Part shown: positions 47,988-57,229 of the stretch, one piece after another
Numbering within the stretch: position 1 is the first letter of the stretch
How the letters are laid out: every line of letters begins with the position of its first letter
Origin: Microbulbifer hainanensis
GTDB lineage: Bacteria > Pseudomonadota > Gammaproteobacteria > Pseudomonadales > Cellvibrionaceae
NCBI RefSeq assembly: GCF_014904735.1
Contig: NZ_JACZCR010000027.1
Location: forward strand, 1-64,000
DNA length: 64,000 nucleotides
Direction: 5' to 3'
Notes under the pieces: generated by a model
What the model saw: only the letters and a program-made list of their open reading frames with translations
Database searches by the model: none
What the model was told of the DNA's origin: nothing
Program-made: the position numbers and the translations under genes

Positions 47988-49091
47988 ATGAGTTCTCCCA
48001 AGCTATTCGAACCATTGAGTGTCGGCTCCTTAAAGCTCGCCAACCGTATCGTGATCGCACCGATGTGTCAGTATTCCGCGGTTGACGGGTGCATGACCGA
48101 CTGGCATCTGATGCACCTCGGGCACCTGGCAGTTTCCGGCGCGGGGCTGCTGACAATCGAAGCGACAGCGGTAACGCCGGAAGGGCGCATCAGTTACGCC
48201 GATGTCGGCCTGTGGGACGACCAGACCGAGGCGGCGATGGCCCGCACGCTAAAGGCGATCCGCCAGTGGTCGGATATGCCGATCGCGATCCAGCTGGCCC
48301 ATGCCGGGCGCAAGGCGTCGACGGATTTGCCCTGGCTCGGCGGCCGGCAGATATTGCCTGATCAACCCAATGGCTGGCAGACCATGGCACCATCAGCGCA
48401 GCCATTCCAGTCCGGTGAACATGCGCCCGTCGCCATGGATCGCGAGGCGATGGCTGCGGTGCGCGACGCCTTCGCGGCAGCGGCACGGCGTACCGCGCGG
48501 CTCGGCATCGACGCTATCCAGATCCACGCGGCCCACGGCTATCTACTGCACCAATTCCTGTCGCCGCTCTCTAACCGGCGCGATGATGACTACGGCGGAT
48601 CCCTGGAAAACCGGATGCGTTTTCCGCTGGAAATATTCGATGCGGTGCGGGAGGCGTTTCCGGCCGATCAGGCCGTATCTGTGCGGGTTTCCGGCACCGA
48701 CTGGGTTCCCGATGGCTGGGACCTGGAGCAAACCGTTGCCTTTGCGCAGGCGCTTGAAGACCGCGGCTGTGGCGCGATCCACGTATCGAGCGGCGGGCTC
48801 GATCCCGCGCAGCAGATTCCAGTGGGGCCGAGTTACCAGGTGCCGCTGGCGCGGGCGGTCAAGCAGGCTGTATCGATTCCGGTCATCGCCGTCGGACTGA
48901 TTACCGATTACGACCAGGCGGAGGCGATTGTCGGTACAGGAGATGCAGACCTGATTGCACTGGCTAGAGGCATGCTCTACAACCCGCGCTGGCCCTGGCA
49001 TGCGGCGGCGCACCTGGGGGCTTCGGTATCGGCCCCAAACCAGTATCTGCGCTCGCAGCCGCGTGGATTCCCTGACCTTTTCGATGAATGA
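47988..49091 (+). CDS. Old Yellow Enzyme family NADPH dehydrogenase (YqjM-like)
   Basis: 367 residues from ATG 47988, with GAGG upstream; the open frame continues back to 47835 but family similarity starts here. FMN barrel with IAPMCQYSA (flavin-tuning Cys), QLAHAGRKAS, and IHAAHGYLLHQFLSPLSNRRDDDYGG (substrate His, Asp-Tyr-Gly-Gly loop). Class III (YqjM) ene-reductase reducing activated C=C bonds with NADPH. Confidence 0.93.
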   Translation: MSSPKLFEPLSVGSLKLANRIVIAPMCQYSAVDGCMTDWHLMHLGHLAVSGAGLLTIEATAVTPEGRISYADVGLWDDQTEAAMARTLKAIRQWSDMPIAIQLAHAGRKASTDLPWLGGRQILPDQPNGWQTMAPSAQPFQSGEHAPVAMDREAMAAVRDAFAAAARRTARLGIDAIQIHAAHGYLLHQFLSPLSNRRDDDYGGSLENRMRFPLEIFDAVREAFPADQAVSVRVSGTDWVPDGWDLEQTVAFAQALEDRGCGAIHVSSGGLDPAQQIPVGPSYQVPLARAVKQAVSIPVIAVGLITDYDQAEAIVGTGDADLIALARGMLYNPRWPWHAAAHLGASVSAPNQYLRSQPRGFPDLFDE

Positions 49092-49251
49092 GTAGTCGGA
49101 GGCATTAAGAGCACTCTCACAGAAGTTTCGAACCAATGAGTCGGCTAAGCTGCGCGTTCGTGAGGATTCGCTCTTCGAGTACTGACTCGTTGGCTATCAT
49201 TTACTGGACGAATCCACGGCTATTCAAGGTTTAACTATCCGGAGAATCACC

Positions 49252-49497
49252 ATGAACAAATGCGCCCCCAATGCCCTGGGCGTCGCCGTTGGCGTGCTTT
49301 GGGCAGCCTATGTCTTTTTCTGCGGTATTACGGCCATGTTTGGCTGGGGAGTCGCGCTGGTTGAAGTTCTCTCCTCTCTCTATATCGGTTACGCGCCCAC
49401 CCTGATAGGCGCTGTCATCGGCGCCGTGTGGGGATTTGTCGATGGTTACATTGCGGGTGTCGTGATCGCCTGGATATATAACCGGGTGGTGAAATAG
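49252..49497 (+). CDS. small two- to three-helix membrane protein, holin-like
   Basis: 81 residues; ribosome site CCGGAG upstream of ATG 49252. Hydrophobic segments about 8-30 and 45-76, rich in Gly/Ala/Val, with a short Lys tail. Similar small proteins are labelled 'bacteriophage holin' in databases, but there are no phage genes nearby, so function is unknown. It lies 52 bases before ppk2 on the same strand. Confidence 0.75.
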   Translation: MNKCAPNALGVAVGVLWAAYVFFCGITAMFGWGVALVEVLSSLYIGYAPTLIGAVIGAVWGFVDGYIAGVVIAWIYNRVVK

Positions 49498-49549
49498 GCA
49501 TTGTAACTACTGCATTGTCGGCACAGGGCGAGTAAACAGGGGGCGGAAA

Positions 49550-50299
49550 ATGGGTTACAAGAAAACGCTGCGGGAGCTGCAGATCAAACTGGTGACCCTG
49601 CAACGCCACCTGATCGAGCACGACCTGCAGATACTTATTCTGTTTGAGGGGCGTGATGGTGCGGGCAAGGATGGTACGATCAAACGTATCATCGAACATC
49701 TGAGCCCAAGGGAGACCCGGGTAGTGGCACTGGGTAGACCATCAGACCGGGACTGCGCCAGCTGGTATTTCCAGCGCTACGTACCGCATTTACCGTCGCG
49801 GCAGGAAATGGTGCTATTCAACCGCAGCTGGTATAACCGGGCGGGTGTCGAGCGGGTGATGCAATTCTGTAGTACGCAAGAGTACCGCGATTTTATGGAT
49901 TCCGTGGTGCCTTTTGAATCGATGCTGGTGCGCTCCGGTATTCAGATCATTAAGTACTACCTGGATATCGACAAAGAAGAACAGAAAAAACGCATGAAGG
50001 ATCGCAAGGTCGATCCGTTGAAGCAATGGAAAATCAGTCCGGTGGACGAGGTGGCCGTCAAGCACTGGAAGGAGTACAGCCTGGCCCGCAACGAAATGTT
50101 TGCCAGGAGTAACAGCGAGCTGGTGCCCTGGTATGTGGTTGATGCCAACAATAAGAAAACTGCGCGATTGAATGTGATTCGTCACATCCTCAATAATGTT
50201 CAGTGCCCCGAATCTGATCAACATGTCGAGGCAGCGGATCCGGACATTGTGTTTCCCTATGATGGGAAACACCTGCTCAGTGGAAAAATTGCGCCTTGA
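49550..50299 (+). CDS. ppk2: polyphosphate kinase 2
   Basis: 249 residues, single PPK2 domain. Walker A GRDGAGKDGTIKRI (near 30), LGRPSDRD, FNRSWYNRAGVERVM (lid/Walker B region), and the helical end. Transfers phosphate between polyphosphate and (d)NDP/NMP; single-domain members of this length usually regenerate NTP from NDP. Fits an energy-reserve role. Confidence 0.93.
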   Translation: MGYKKTLRELQIKLVTLQRHLIEHDLQILILFEGRDGAGKDGTIKRIIEHLSPRETRVVALGRPSDRDCASWYFQRYVPHLPSRQEMVLFNRSWYNRAGVERVMQFCSTQEYRDFMDSVVPFESMLVRSGIQIIKYYLDIDKEEQKKRMKDRKVDPLKQWKISPVDEVAVKHWKEYSLARNEMFARSNSELVPWYVVDANNKKTARLNVIRHILNNVQCPESDQHVEAADPDIVFPYDGKHLLSGKIAP

Positions 50300-50461
50300 A
50301 AATCCAATCCTCCGGGTAGTGGGGGAGCGGAAAATATACGGAATTTTACGCGCGCGATGTGAATGAAAAGATGCGCCTGATTACGGAATTTTGGAGGAGC
50401 TGGTCGGACATCGCTACAGCCCCTCCCAATGCGCTAACTGTTTCAGCTACCGGTCGTTCAT

Positions 50462-51877
50462 TTAACTCAAAACTGCGCGGGGCTCCATGAACGCATCGAG
50501 ACCAAATGTGCCGAATTCACGACCGATACCGGAGTGCTTGAAACCACCGAAAGGTGCCAGGGGTTCATGGGGAGCACCATTGATCACAACGCGGCCGGTT
50601 TCCAGCTGCCCGGCGACACGCTTCGCGCGCTCCTGATCTGTGGCATAGACGTACGACTGTAAACCGTAATCGGTATCGTTGGCGATGGCCACAGCCTCTT
50701 CCTCATCGCGATATGAAAGTAGGCACAGCACCGGCCCGAATATCTCCTCGCGTGCGATACGCATGTCATTGCTGACGCCGGTAAAAATCGTGGGCTGAAC
50801 AAACCAACCGCGCTCGAGTCCCTCGGGGCGACCCTCTCCACCGACCAGTAGTGAAGCGCCCTCCTGGATGCCGAGACGAATATAGGACTGTACCCGCTCC
50901 CACTGTTTTTCGCTGACCATTGGCCCGATTTGGACCTCCTCCGCGCGTGAATCACCAACCTTTAGGGTATCTACAAATGCCTTGAGTCGGGAGGCTACCT
51001 CGTCGTACCGGCTTTCCGGTGCCAGGATGCGGGTGCCTGCGACGCAGGCCTGTCCGCTATTATTGAAGCCGGCCATGGCGATTTTCGGGATGGCCTGGTC
51101 AAGATCAACATCGTCGAGCAACAGTTGGGGCCCCTTGCCGCCGAGTTCCAGGGTTACACGCTTGAATGTGTCGGCAGCGGCAGTGAGGATTGCGCGACCG
51201 GTTGCCGTCGATCCGGTGAAGCTGATTTTGGCAATATCTGGATGGCGACTCAGCTCGGCGCCGACGACATGGCCGTAGCCGTTAACAATATTGAAGACTC
51301 CGGAAGGAAGACCGGCGCTGTGCAATGCCTCGGTCAGGACCTGCGTCTGGATAGCACTCATTTCCGACGGCTTTATGACGATCGTCGATCCCGCCGCAAT
51401 GGCCGTGGCCAGCTTCGAACAGATAAAACCGAAATTGCTGTTCCACGGCGTAATGGCCGCAACCACACCGAGCGGCTCCATACTGACCTCGGCCCGCCCC
51501 ATGGTGCGGCGGAAAGGATAGGTGTCGACGGTCTTCGCCATCTCTTCGAATGCCGTCGCCGTACGCGCTACGGAGAAGGTGGTGAAGTAGTGGGGCGCGC
51601 CGTACTCCTCGGTCATTGCCGCCGCCATATCTTCGGTGCGTGCGGATACGGCGTCGCGCAAGCTGAGCAGCATGGCGATTCGCTCTTCCTTGCTGGTCCG
51701 TGACATCGCCGGGAATGCCCGCTTGGCGGCGGCGATAGCGGCGTGAGTGTCGGCCACATTGCCAAGCCTCACCTGTCCGATTTTTTCCCCGGTGGACGGG
51801 GCGAACAGATCGGCGACGTCCTGGCCTTGCGGTGTGACGAAAGTCCCATCGATATAGATATGTTCGATATTGTGCAT
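50462..51877 (-). CDS. NAD(P)+-dependent aldehyde dehydrogenase
   Basis: 471 residues from ATG 51877 (a GTG 16 codons upstream at 51925 is less likely because it enters the divergent promoter). Catalytic Glu in LELGGKGPQ and Cys in NSGQACVAGTR; TPWNSNFGF and EIFGPVLC are also present. The C-terminal FGGFKHSGIGREFG is typical of class I/II ALDH. Substrate unknown. Divergent from the LysR gene at 51979, which probably regulates it. Confidence 0.93.
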   Translation of the reverse strand: MHNIEHIYIDGTFVTPQGQDVADLFAPSTGEKIGQVRLGNVADTHAAIAAAKRAFPAMSRTSKEERIAMLLSLRDAVSARTEDMAAAMTEEYGAPHYFTTFSVARTATAFEEMAKTVDTYPFRRTMGRAEVSMEPLGVVAAITPWNSNFGFICSKLATAIAAGSTIVIKPSEMSAIQTQVLTEALHSAGLPSGVFNIVNGYGHVVGAELSRHPDIAKISFTGSTATGRAILTAAADTFKRVTLELGGKGPQLLLDDVDLDQAIPKIAMAGFNNSGQACVAGTRILAPESRYDEVASRLKAFVDTLKVGDSRAEEVQIGPMVSEKQWERVQSYIRLGIQEGASLLVGGEGRPEGLERGWFVQPTIFTGVSNDMRIAREEIFGPVLCLLSYRDEEEAVAIANDTDYGLQSYVYATDQERAKRVAGQLETGRVVINGAPHEPLAPFGGFKHSGIGREFGTFGLDAFMEPRAVLS

Positions 51878-51978
51878 GAACTGTTCTCGCTGGTTGATGA
51901 TTTCGGGGCAGTATGTGCGAGACACACTGATAGAATAAGATTGTTAATGTGGGACAGACTGTTGAGGAAATTTGTGCA

Positions 51979-52878
51979 ATGAGTAGGGCAAGTCTCGCTG
52001 AACTGGAAGCCGTAGTGACCGTCGCGCGGTGCGGTGGCTTCCGCGCAGCTGCGCGAGAACTCGATGTTTCCTCATCGGCTTTGAGTCACGCTGTGTCGGC
52101 ACTGGAGGAGCGGATAGGCGTGCGCCTGTTCAACCGCTCGACCCGCAGTGTCGCCCTGACTGCGGCGGGGGAACAATTCGTCACCGATATCGCACCAGTT
52201 CTGGCCACCATCGACGATGCCATCGAAAATGTGGGCGAACATCGCGCCGAGCCGTCCGGTGTGCTGCGCCTGAATATGGCACTCGGCGCGGCCCGCATGC
52301 TCCTGAAACCCCTGATACTCGAATATATGCGCCGCTACCCGGCGATGCAGGTCGAGATTGTGACCGAGGGCATGTTGGTGGATGTGATCGGGCAGGGCTT
52401 CGATGCCGGTGTACGCCTGGTCGAGTCGGTGCCGCCTGACATGATCGCAGTCCCGATCATCCCGACGGTAAGGTCAATCGTTGCCGGGGCTCCCTCTTAT
52501 TTGAATGGGCGAACCTTACCCGAAACACCGCATGACCTGATGCAACACCAGTGTATTCGTGCCCGCATGGCAAGTGGCCGCCTCTACCAGTGGGAATTTG
52601 AGCGACATGGCGAGAGCCTCTCGATCGATGTCCCCGGTGTCCTGACTCTCGACGACAGTGAGTTGATGCTCGAAGCCGCAGTGGACGGTGCCGGGCTTGC
52701 CTATATCACCGAACACTCGGCGGCCACCTATCTCCAGGAAGGTCGCCTGGTTCGCGTTCTGGATGACTGGACTCCGCCTTACGCCGGCCTTTGCCTGTAT
52801 TACTCCGGCCGCAAACATGTGCCCGCCAAATTGCGTGCATTTATTGAGTTGATCCGTGAGACGAAAATCTGGACATAG
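51979..52878 (+). CDS. LysR-family transcriptional regulator (next to aldehyde dehydrogenase)
   Basis: 299 residues from ATG 51979, which has GAGGAAA about ten bases upstream. Winged HTH in LAELEAVVTVARCGGFRAAARELDVSSSALSHAVSALEERIG (about 5-45), then a periplasmic-binding-like effector domain. Divergent from the aldehyde dehydrogenase across 101 bases. Confidence 0.92.
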   Translation: MSRASLAELEAVVTVARCGGFRAAARELDVSSSALSHAVSALEERIGVRLFNRSTRSVALTAAGEQFVTDIAPVLATIDDAIENVGEHRAEPSGVLRLNMALGAARMLLKPLILEYMRRYPAMQVEIVTEGMLVDVIGQGFDAGVRLVESVPPDMIAVPIIPTVRSIVAGAPSYLNGRTLPETPHDLMQHQCIRARMASGRLYQWEFERHGESLSIDVPGVLTLDDSELMLEAAVDGAGLAYITEHSAATYLQEGRLVRVLDDWTPPYAGLCLYYSGRKHVPAKLRAFIELIRETKIWT

Positions 52879-52905
52879 CGCACTGGGGTGGGTCTGCGTA
52901 CACGA

Positions 52906-53823
52906 CTAGACTGTGCCCGGCGACAGATTAGCGGAGAGCTTTTCACGCAGAATAGGGGCGGCGAAGTCGAGAAATGCGCGAAGCTTGAGCGGCAGCATAC
53001 GTTGACGTGGGAAAACCAGATTGACGGGTATCGCTTCCTGTTCATAGTCATTCAGCAACAACCGCAGTGAGCCGTTTTCTATCGCGTCTGCGACCTGGTA
53101 GGACAACACACGTGCAACCCCCAAACCCTGCAGCGCGGCATCAACGGCGGTCTCCGCACTGTTGACCATGAGACGTTGACGAATGGCTGCATCGATCCCG
53201 CTCTTGCCCTGACTGAAAGCCCAGCGGTCTCCGACAGTGATCGCGTCGAAGGCGATACAATCGTGGAATGCCAGCTCATCTGGCGTCGCCGGTATACCGT
53301 GTTTTAACAGGTAGGCCGGACTTGCGCAGGTAACAATACGAATTGAGCCCAAATTCTTGGCAATCAGGCTGCTGTCGGGGAGTTGCCCGAAACGGACAGC
53401 GAGGTCTACCTGCTCCTCCACCAAATTCACGCGCCGCTCCGTCTGTATCAGGCGGATGTTCACATTGGGGTAAGCCTTGAGGAAAGCGGAAATCACCGGA
53501 AGCAGATACAAGCGGCCAAAAACCATCGGCGAAGTGATGACCAAATCGCCGGTCGGTGCCCGGTATTCCCCGGAAGCCCGCCGTTCAGCCTGCCTCACTT
53601 CTGAAATGATACGGCGACAGTCTTCGAGATAGGAGGCGCCGGCATCTGTCAGTTGCAGCTGCCGGTTGCCGCGTATCAGCAGTCTGGTATTCAAGTGGGT
53701 CTCGAGCTCCGACACCTTGCGGCTGACGGTAGCCAGCGGTATTCCCAATTTGCGCCCCGCGGCGGACAGGCTGCCCGCATCGACGGCTTCAACGAAGATC
53801 GACATGGCTTCCAATCTGTCCAT
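52906..53823 (-). CDS. LysR-family transcriptional regulator (next to NmrA-like gene)
   Basis: 305 residues from ATG 53823 (MDRLEAMSIFVEAVDAGSLSAAGRKLG). The HTH reads SAAGRKLGIPLATVSRKVSELETHL. The effector domain has the fold of the subgroup regulating small redox enzymes (SPMVFGRLYLLPVISAFL). Divergent from the NmrA-like gene across 204 bases that contain GTGA-N9-TCAC at 53847-53863, a possible LysR box. Confidence 0.92.
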   Translation of the reverse strand: MDRLEAMSIFVEAVDAGSLSAAGRKLGIPLATVSRKVSELETHLNTRLLIRGNRQLQLTDAGASYLEDCRRIISEVRQAERRASGEYRAPTGDLVITSPMVFGRLYLLPVISAFLKAYPNVNIRLIQTERRVNLVEEQVDLAVRFGQLPDSSLIAKNLGSIRIVTCASPAYLLKHGIPATPDELAFHDCIAFDAITVGDRWAFSQGKSGIDAAIRQRLMVNSAETAVDAALQGLGVARVLSYQVADAIENGSLRLLLNDYEQEAIPVNLVFPRQRMLPLKLRAFLDFAAPILREKLSANLSPGTV

Positions 53824-53846
53824 TACACCTCCCATTTTTTGGAAGG

Positions 53847-53863
53847 GTGACTACAGAAATCAC
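53847..53863. promoter_or_regulatory. possible LysR box between LysR and NmrA-like genes
   Basis: GTGA-N9-TCAC interrupted dyad 24 bases upstream of the LysR start; it agrees with the T-N11-A pattern of LysR sites. Short arms, so only suggestive. Confidence 0.35.
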
Positions 53864-54027
53864 AGTCTAGTCTGCCCAAAAGGAAACTACTATCGTGCGA
53901 GCCATAGGCGGTAACCGGGAGAGGGATTGCGCCAGGTCTTACCGAAATTGAGTGTAAATGGAGCCACCGACAGTATTGCCTGGGCCCCCGGGCTTTGTCG
54001 CGGCCCTCTTTTTGGAGATTGAAAAGC

Positions 54028-54939
54028 ATGGAAAATCCCATTCTTGTTACTGGTGCAGCAGGTCGCCTGGGTGGCGTTGGCCGCACTATTACGGAAGTTC
54101 TTCTCCGGCGGGGACTGCCGGTGCGGGCTCTGGTGCGCCGGGAAGACGAACGTTCAGAGGCTCTGCGCGAAATGGGCGCAGAGGTTTTTGTTGGCGATCT
54201 TACCCGTGCCGCGGATGTTGCGCGCGCACTGGAGGGGTGTCGGCGCATGTTCTTCGGAATGAGCGTGTCCGCCCCCTATCTGGAAGCTACAGTCACCACC
54301 GCCGCCGCTGCGCGAGCGGCGGGCGACCTGGAGGTACTGGTCAATATCTCACAGATGACCGTATCGCAGATGAGCCTGCACGATTCGACGGACTCACCCC
54401 AGCAGCGCCAGCACTGGCTGGGCGAGCAGGTATTGAACTGGTCGGGGTTGCCTGTCGTGCATATCCGGGCCACGGTGTTTCTCCAGCATTTCTTTTTCTC
54501 CGCCTGGGCGGCCGAGTCGATCGCGCGGGATAACACGATTCGGCTGCCTTTTGGCACTGCGCGAACATCACCGGTTGACAGCCGGGATGTGGCCGAGGTC
54601 ATCGCGGCTATCCTGGCCGATCCCGACGGCCATATCAGCAAGGTTTACGAGCTCACCGGCCCGCGTTCTCAGGATATGGCCGCGCATGCGGGGGAGTACG
54701 CCGCTGCGCTTCGACGCCCGATCAATTATGTCGATGTTCCATTTGATGAGTGGCGCGAGCAGCAGCTCGATGCGCATGAATTGCCGGATCATGTCTACCA
54801 GCACCTGCTGACAATGGCGCGCCTGCATGCCGAGGGGCGATATGATCGAAGCACGCGAGATGTCGAGAAAATTCTGGGACGCGCGGCAACGAGCACCCGC
54901 GAGTATGTTGCCGATAATCTGGAACTTTTCGAACCATAA
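54028..54939 (+). CDS. NmrA-family NAD(P)-binding protein (atypical short-chain dehydrogenase)
   Basis: 303 residues from ATG 54028 with TTGGAG upstream. Dinucleotide motif LVTGAAGRLGGVGRTI, with an unusual Gly-rich insertion after the first GxxGxxG. Arg pairs (RALVRRE) suit NADP(H). A catalytic YxxxK is not evident, as in NmrA/HSCARG-type sensors or quinone reductases of the QorB type. Probably controlled by the divergent LysR protein. Confidence 0.88.
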   Translation: MENPILVTGAAGRLGGVGRTITEVLLRRGLPVRALVRREDERSEALREMGAEVFVGDLTRAADVARALEGCRRMFFGMSVSAPYLEATVTTAAAARAAGDLEVLVNISQMTVSQMSLHDSTDSPQQRQHWLGEQVLNWSGLPVVHIRATVFLQHFFFSAWAAESIARDNTIRLPFGTARTSPVDSRDVAEVIAAILADPDGHISKVYELTGPRSQDMAAHAGEYAAALRRPINYVDVPFDEWREQQLDAHELPDHVYQHLLTMARLHAEGRYDRSTRDVEKILGRAATSTREYVADNLELFEP

Positions 54940-55040
54940 GCGACGGTTTAAAAAAATTTTTGAGAAATTATTCGGCTGTCGACAGAGGTCAAGTAGCCGA
55001 CTGCCTTTGGATGCTGCTGGATAATACTTTTCGGCAGGGC

Positions 55041-55075
55041 AGAAAATGCAGTGCCGGTTACCGACACTGCAAAAG
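55041..55075 (-). terminator. intrinsic terminator of the alcohol-dehydrogenase-like gene
   Basis: On the minus strand TGCAGTG/CACTGCA arms (55071-55065 and 55053-55047) enclose a second paired segment CGGT/ACCG, followed by TTTTCT. It lies about 30 bases after the gene's stop. Confidence 0.75.
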
Positions 55076-55104
55076 CCTGACAGGATGGGAAGTCTTCGAT
55101 CGAC

Positions 55105-56106
55105 TTATACCTCTGAGATGTCGATCACTACTTTGCCGCGCGCTTTGCCGGAAGCCTGGTATTCATGTGCTTCATTGGCCTGGGAGAGTTCGAAGCGGTT
55201 GGGATCCTGGAGAACCCGAAGCTTTCCGCCTTCAACAAGTTTGGTTGCCTGTTGCATGATTTCACCGTGGTGCGCACGACCCGCTCCGGTCAACAATGGC
55301 AGCAGTGTGAACACCCCGGAATAGGTCGCACCTTTAAAGGAGAGTGGGGCGATACTGTGGGTGCCCCAGCCAAGGCAGCTGACAACATGCCCGACATAGG
55401 TCTTAACCGCTTTGAAGGAATTGTCCAGAACTTCTCCGCCAACGGTGTCATAGACGATATCGAATCCCTCGCCACCGGTGTGCTCCTGAACATACTCATC
55501 CACTGTCTGCGTGTTGTAATCGATCGGCGTGGCACCCAGCTCGCGGATGGTTTCCTGGCTTGAGGCATTACCCGTGGCATAGACGTCGGCACCGAAAGCT
55601 TTGGCGATCTGCACGGCCATTTGCCCAACCCCGCCGGCACCACCGTGGACCAGCACGGTTTTGCCGCTCGATACCTTGGCGCGGTCCACCATGCCTTCCC
55701 AGGCGGTGATAAAAATCAGCGGGATTGATGCGGCCTGCCGCAAGTCGATTGATTTGGGGGCCGGTGCAAGCAGGTCGGCATCGGCAATGATGAACTCGGC
55801 GAGTGAGCCCTGCACGCCGCCGACCCCGCCGGTCAGGCCGTACACCGCATCGCCAACCTTGAACCGGGTGACGTTGCCGCCAACCGCGTCGACGATGCCG
55901 GCGGAATCCAGGCCCAGAATCGCCGGAAACGGATGCTTGGCGTGGGGTGCTTTGCCTGCGGCGATCTTCAGGTCGAGCGGATTGACACCACTGGCAACCA
56001 CTTTCACGCGGACCTCATTGGGGCCGGGTTCGGCCACTGGCAGCGATGCCAGGGCCAGGGGGGCATTGGCCTGTTCGACCACGACCGCTTTCATCATCTT
56101 CGACAT
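55105..56106 (-). CDS. zinc-independent MDR-family oxidoreductase (quinone reductase-like)
   Basis: 333 residues from ATG 56106; the frame extends to 56193 but this would cross the divergent promoter. GroES-like N-terminal half (GPNEVRVKVVASGVNPLDLKI) and NADPH-binding half (TVLVHGGAGGVGQMAVQIAKAFGADVYAT). The structural and catalytic zinc ligands of classical alcohol dehydrogenases are missing, as in quinone oxidoreductases. Divergent from a LysR gene with dyad operators between them. Confidence 0.92.
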   Translation of the reverse strand: MSKMMKAVVVEQANAPLALASLPVAEPGPNEVRVKVVASGVNPLDLKIAAGKAPHAKHPFPAILGLDSAGIVDAVGGNVTRFKVGDAVYGLTGGVGGVQGSLAEFIIADADLLAPAPKSIDLRQAASIPLIFITAWEGMVDRAKVSSGKTVLVHGGAGGVGQMAVQIAKAFGADVYATGNASSQETIRELGATPIDYNTQTVDEYVQEHTGGEGFDIVYDTVGGEVLDNSFKAVKTYVGHVVSCLGWGTHSIAPLSFKGATYSGVFTLLPLLTGAGRAHHGEIMQQATKLVEGGKLRVLQDPNRFELSQANEAHEYQASGKARGKVVIDISEV

Positions 56107-56150
56107 GTTCTGTACTCCAATAGTGTGTGAACAGCAGTTACTATTATGGT

Positions 56151-56206
56151 TATTCCATATTGAATAGAAATGGATGGTAATGAATGTTGGCAATTCAAAT
56201 ATGAAT
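56151..56206. promoter_or_regulatory. two ATTC/GAAT inverted repeats, LysR operator region
   Basis: TATTC-CATATT-GAATA (56151-56166) and ATTCA-AATA-TGAAT (56193-56206) share the ATTC/GAAT half sites and lie about 42 bases apart centre to centre (four helical turns), between the divergent MDR and LysR genes. Two phased sites of this kind are typical of LysR activation and autoregulation. Confidence 0.6.
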
Positions 56207-56212
56207 AGATCG

Positions 56213-57079
56213 ATGGAGTGGGGAGATCTGCGCTATTTCCTGGCCGCCGCCAGGGCGGGAACTCTGGTGGGGGCGGCAAAACGGATTGGCTCCAGCCAGC
56301 CCACCGTCGGGCGGCGCCTGCAGGCGCTTGAGCGGGCCGTGGGTCAAAAGCTGTTCCAGCGGACCACAGAGGGCCTTGTTCTCACTGAAGAGGGCCTGCT
56401 GGTTTTGCAGTATGCCGAGAGAATGGAAGGAGAGGTGTTCGCATTATCGCGCAGCCTCGAAGGGCAGGAGGGGGAGCTGACTGGCCAAGTTAAAGTGTCT
56501 TGCTCGGACTGGTTTGGTGTTTACGTGTTGGCCCCAATCTTCGCGGATTTTTTACATCTTCACCCCGGAATTCGCATAGAGTTATTAACGGATTCGAGGC
56601 CTTTCGACCTGAATCGGCGGGAAGCCGATCTGGCGTTTCGCATTGTCCCGTTTGAAGACCCGGATATCGTGCAGCGAAAATTGCTGGAGATCGAATACGC
56701 CGCGTACACGGCAACGCCGAACGTGATAGAGCCGGACAGTGATGGGGAAGGGCAGCGGCTGGTGACCATGGACACCCAGTTTGGGGATATGCCGGATGTT
56801 CAATGGCTCCATCAGCAGCTGCCACAGGCAACCGTCGCATTCACCAGCAACAGCCGCCAGGTGCAAGCCGAGTATTGCGCGCGAAGTAATGGCATTGCGA
56901 TTTTGCCGCGAGCGATCGGCGATGGCCTGGCGGGTTTGAAAGTTGTGGAATTCCCTACGCGCCCGCCGGGCAGGAGCGTTTGGCTCGGCTATCACCGGGA
57001 TTTGCGAAACCTGGCGAGACTGCGCGCCCTGATCAAGTTTGTAACGGAAGCACTGGAAGCCGATGAGCGGTTTGTATAA
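56213..57079 (+). CDS. LysR-family transcriptional regulator (next to MDR oxidoreductase)
   Basis: 288 residues from ATG 56213 (MEWGDLRYFLAAARAGTL, the common family start). In-frame ATGs at 56174, 56180 and 56201 would place the second operator dyad inside the gene. HTH: LVGAAKRIGSSQPTVGRRLQALERAVG. The effector domain is normal. No strong ribosome site is seen for any candidate start. Confidence 0.9.
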   Translation: MEWGDLRYFLAAARAGTLVGAAKRIGSSQPTVGRRLQALERAVGQKLFQRTTEGLVLTEEGLLVLQYAERMEGEVFALSRSLEGQEGELTGQVKVSCSDWFGVYVLAPIFADFLHLHPGIRIELLTDSRPFDLNRREADLAFRIVPFEDPDIVQRKLLEIEYAAYTATPNVIEPDSDGEGQRLVTMDTQFGDMPDVQWLHQQLPQATVAFTSNSRQVQAEYCARSNGIAILPRAIGDGLAGLKVVEFPTRPPGRSVWLGYHRDLRNLARLRALIKFVTEALEADERFV

Positions 57080-57229
57080 CGGTTGGTGCTACATGATTGG
57101 AGGTACTACGGCTGTGTCGAAAGACTGCTGCCGGTTGGTTGCATTGAATATCATTGGTGAGGGTTTCGGGTTGTAAGCCTGGGAGCTTCAAGGAATTTGG
57201 AATCTGACGGTTGCGCGAGGTGTGCAAAA

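Noticed and set aside
49252-49497. Phage remnant suggested by the holin-like protein
   Set aside because: No lysin, integrase or structural phage gene nearby; small holin-like proteins are common outside phages.
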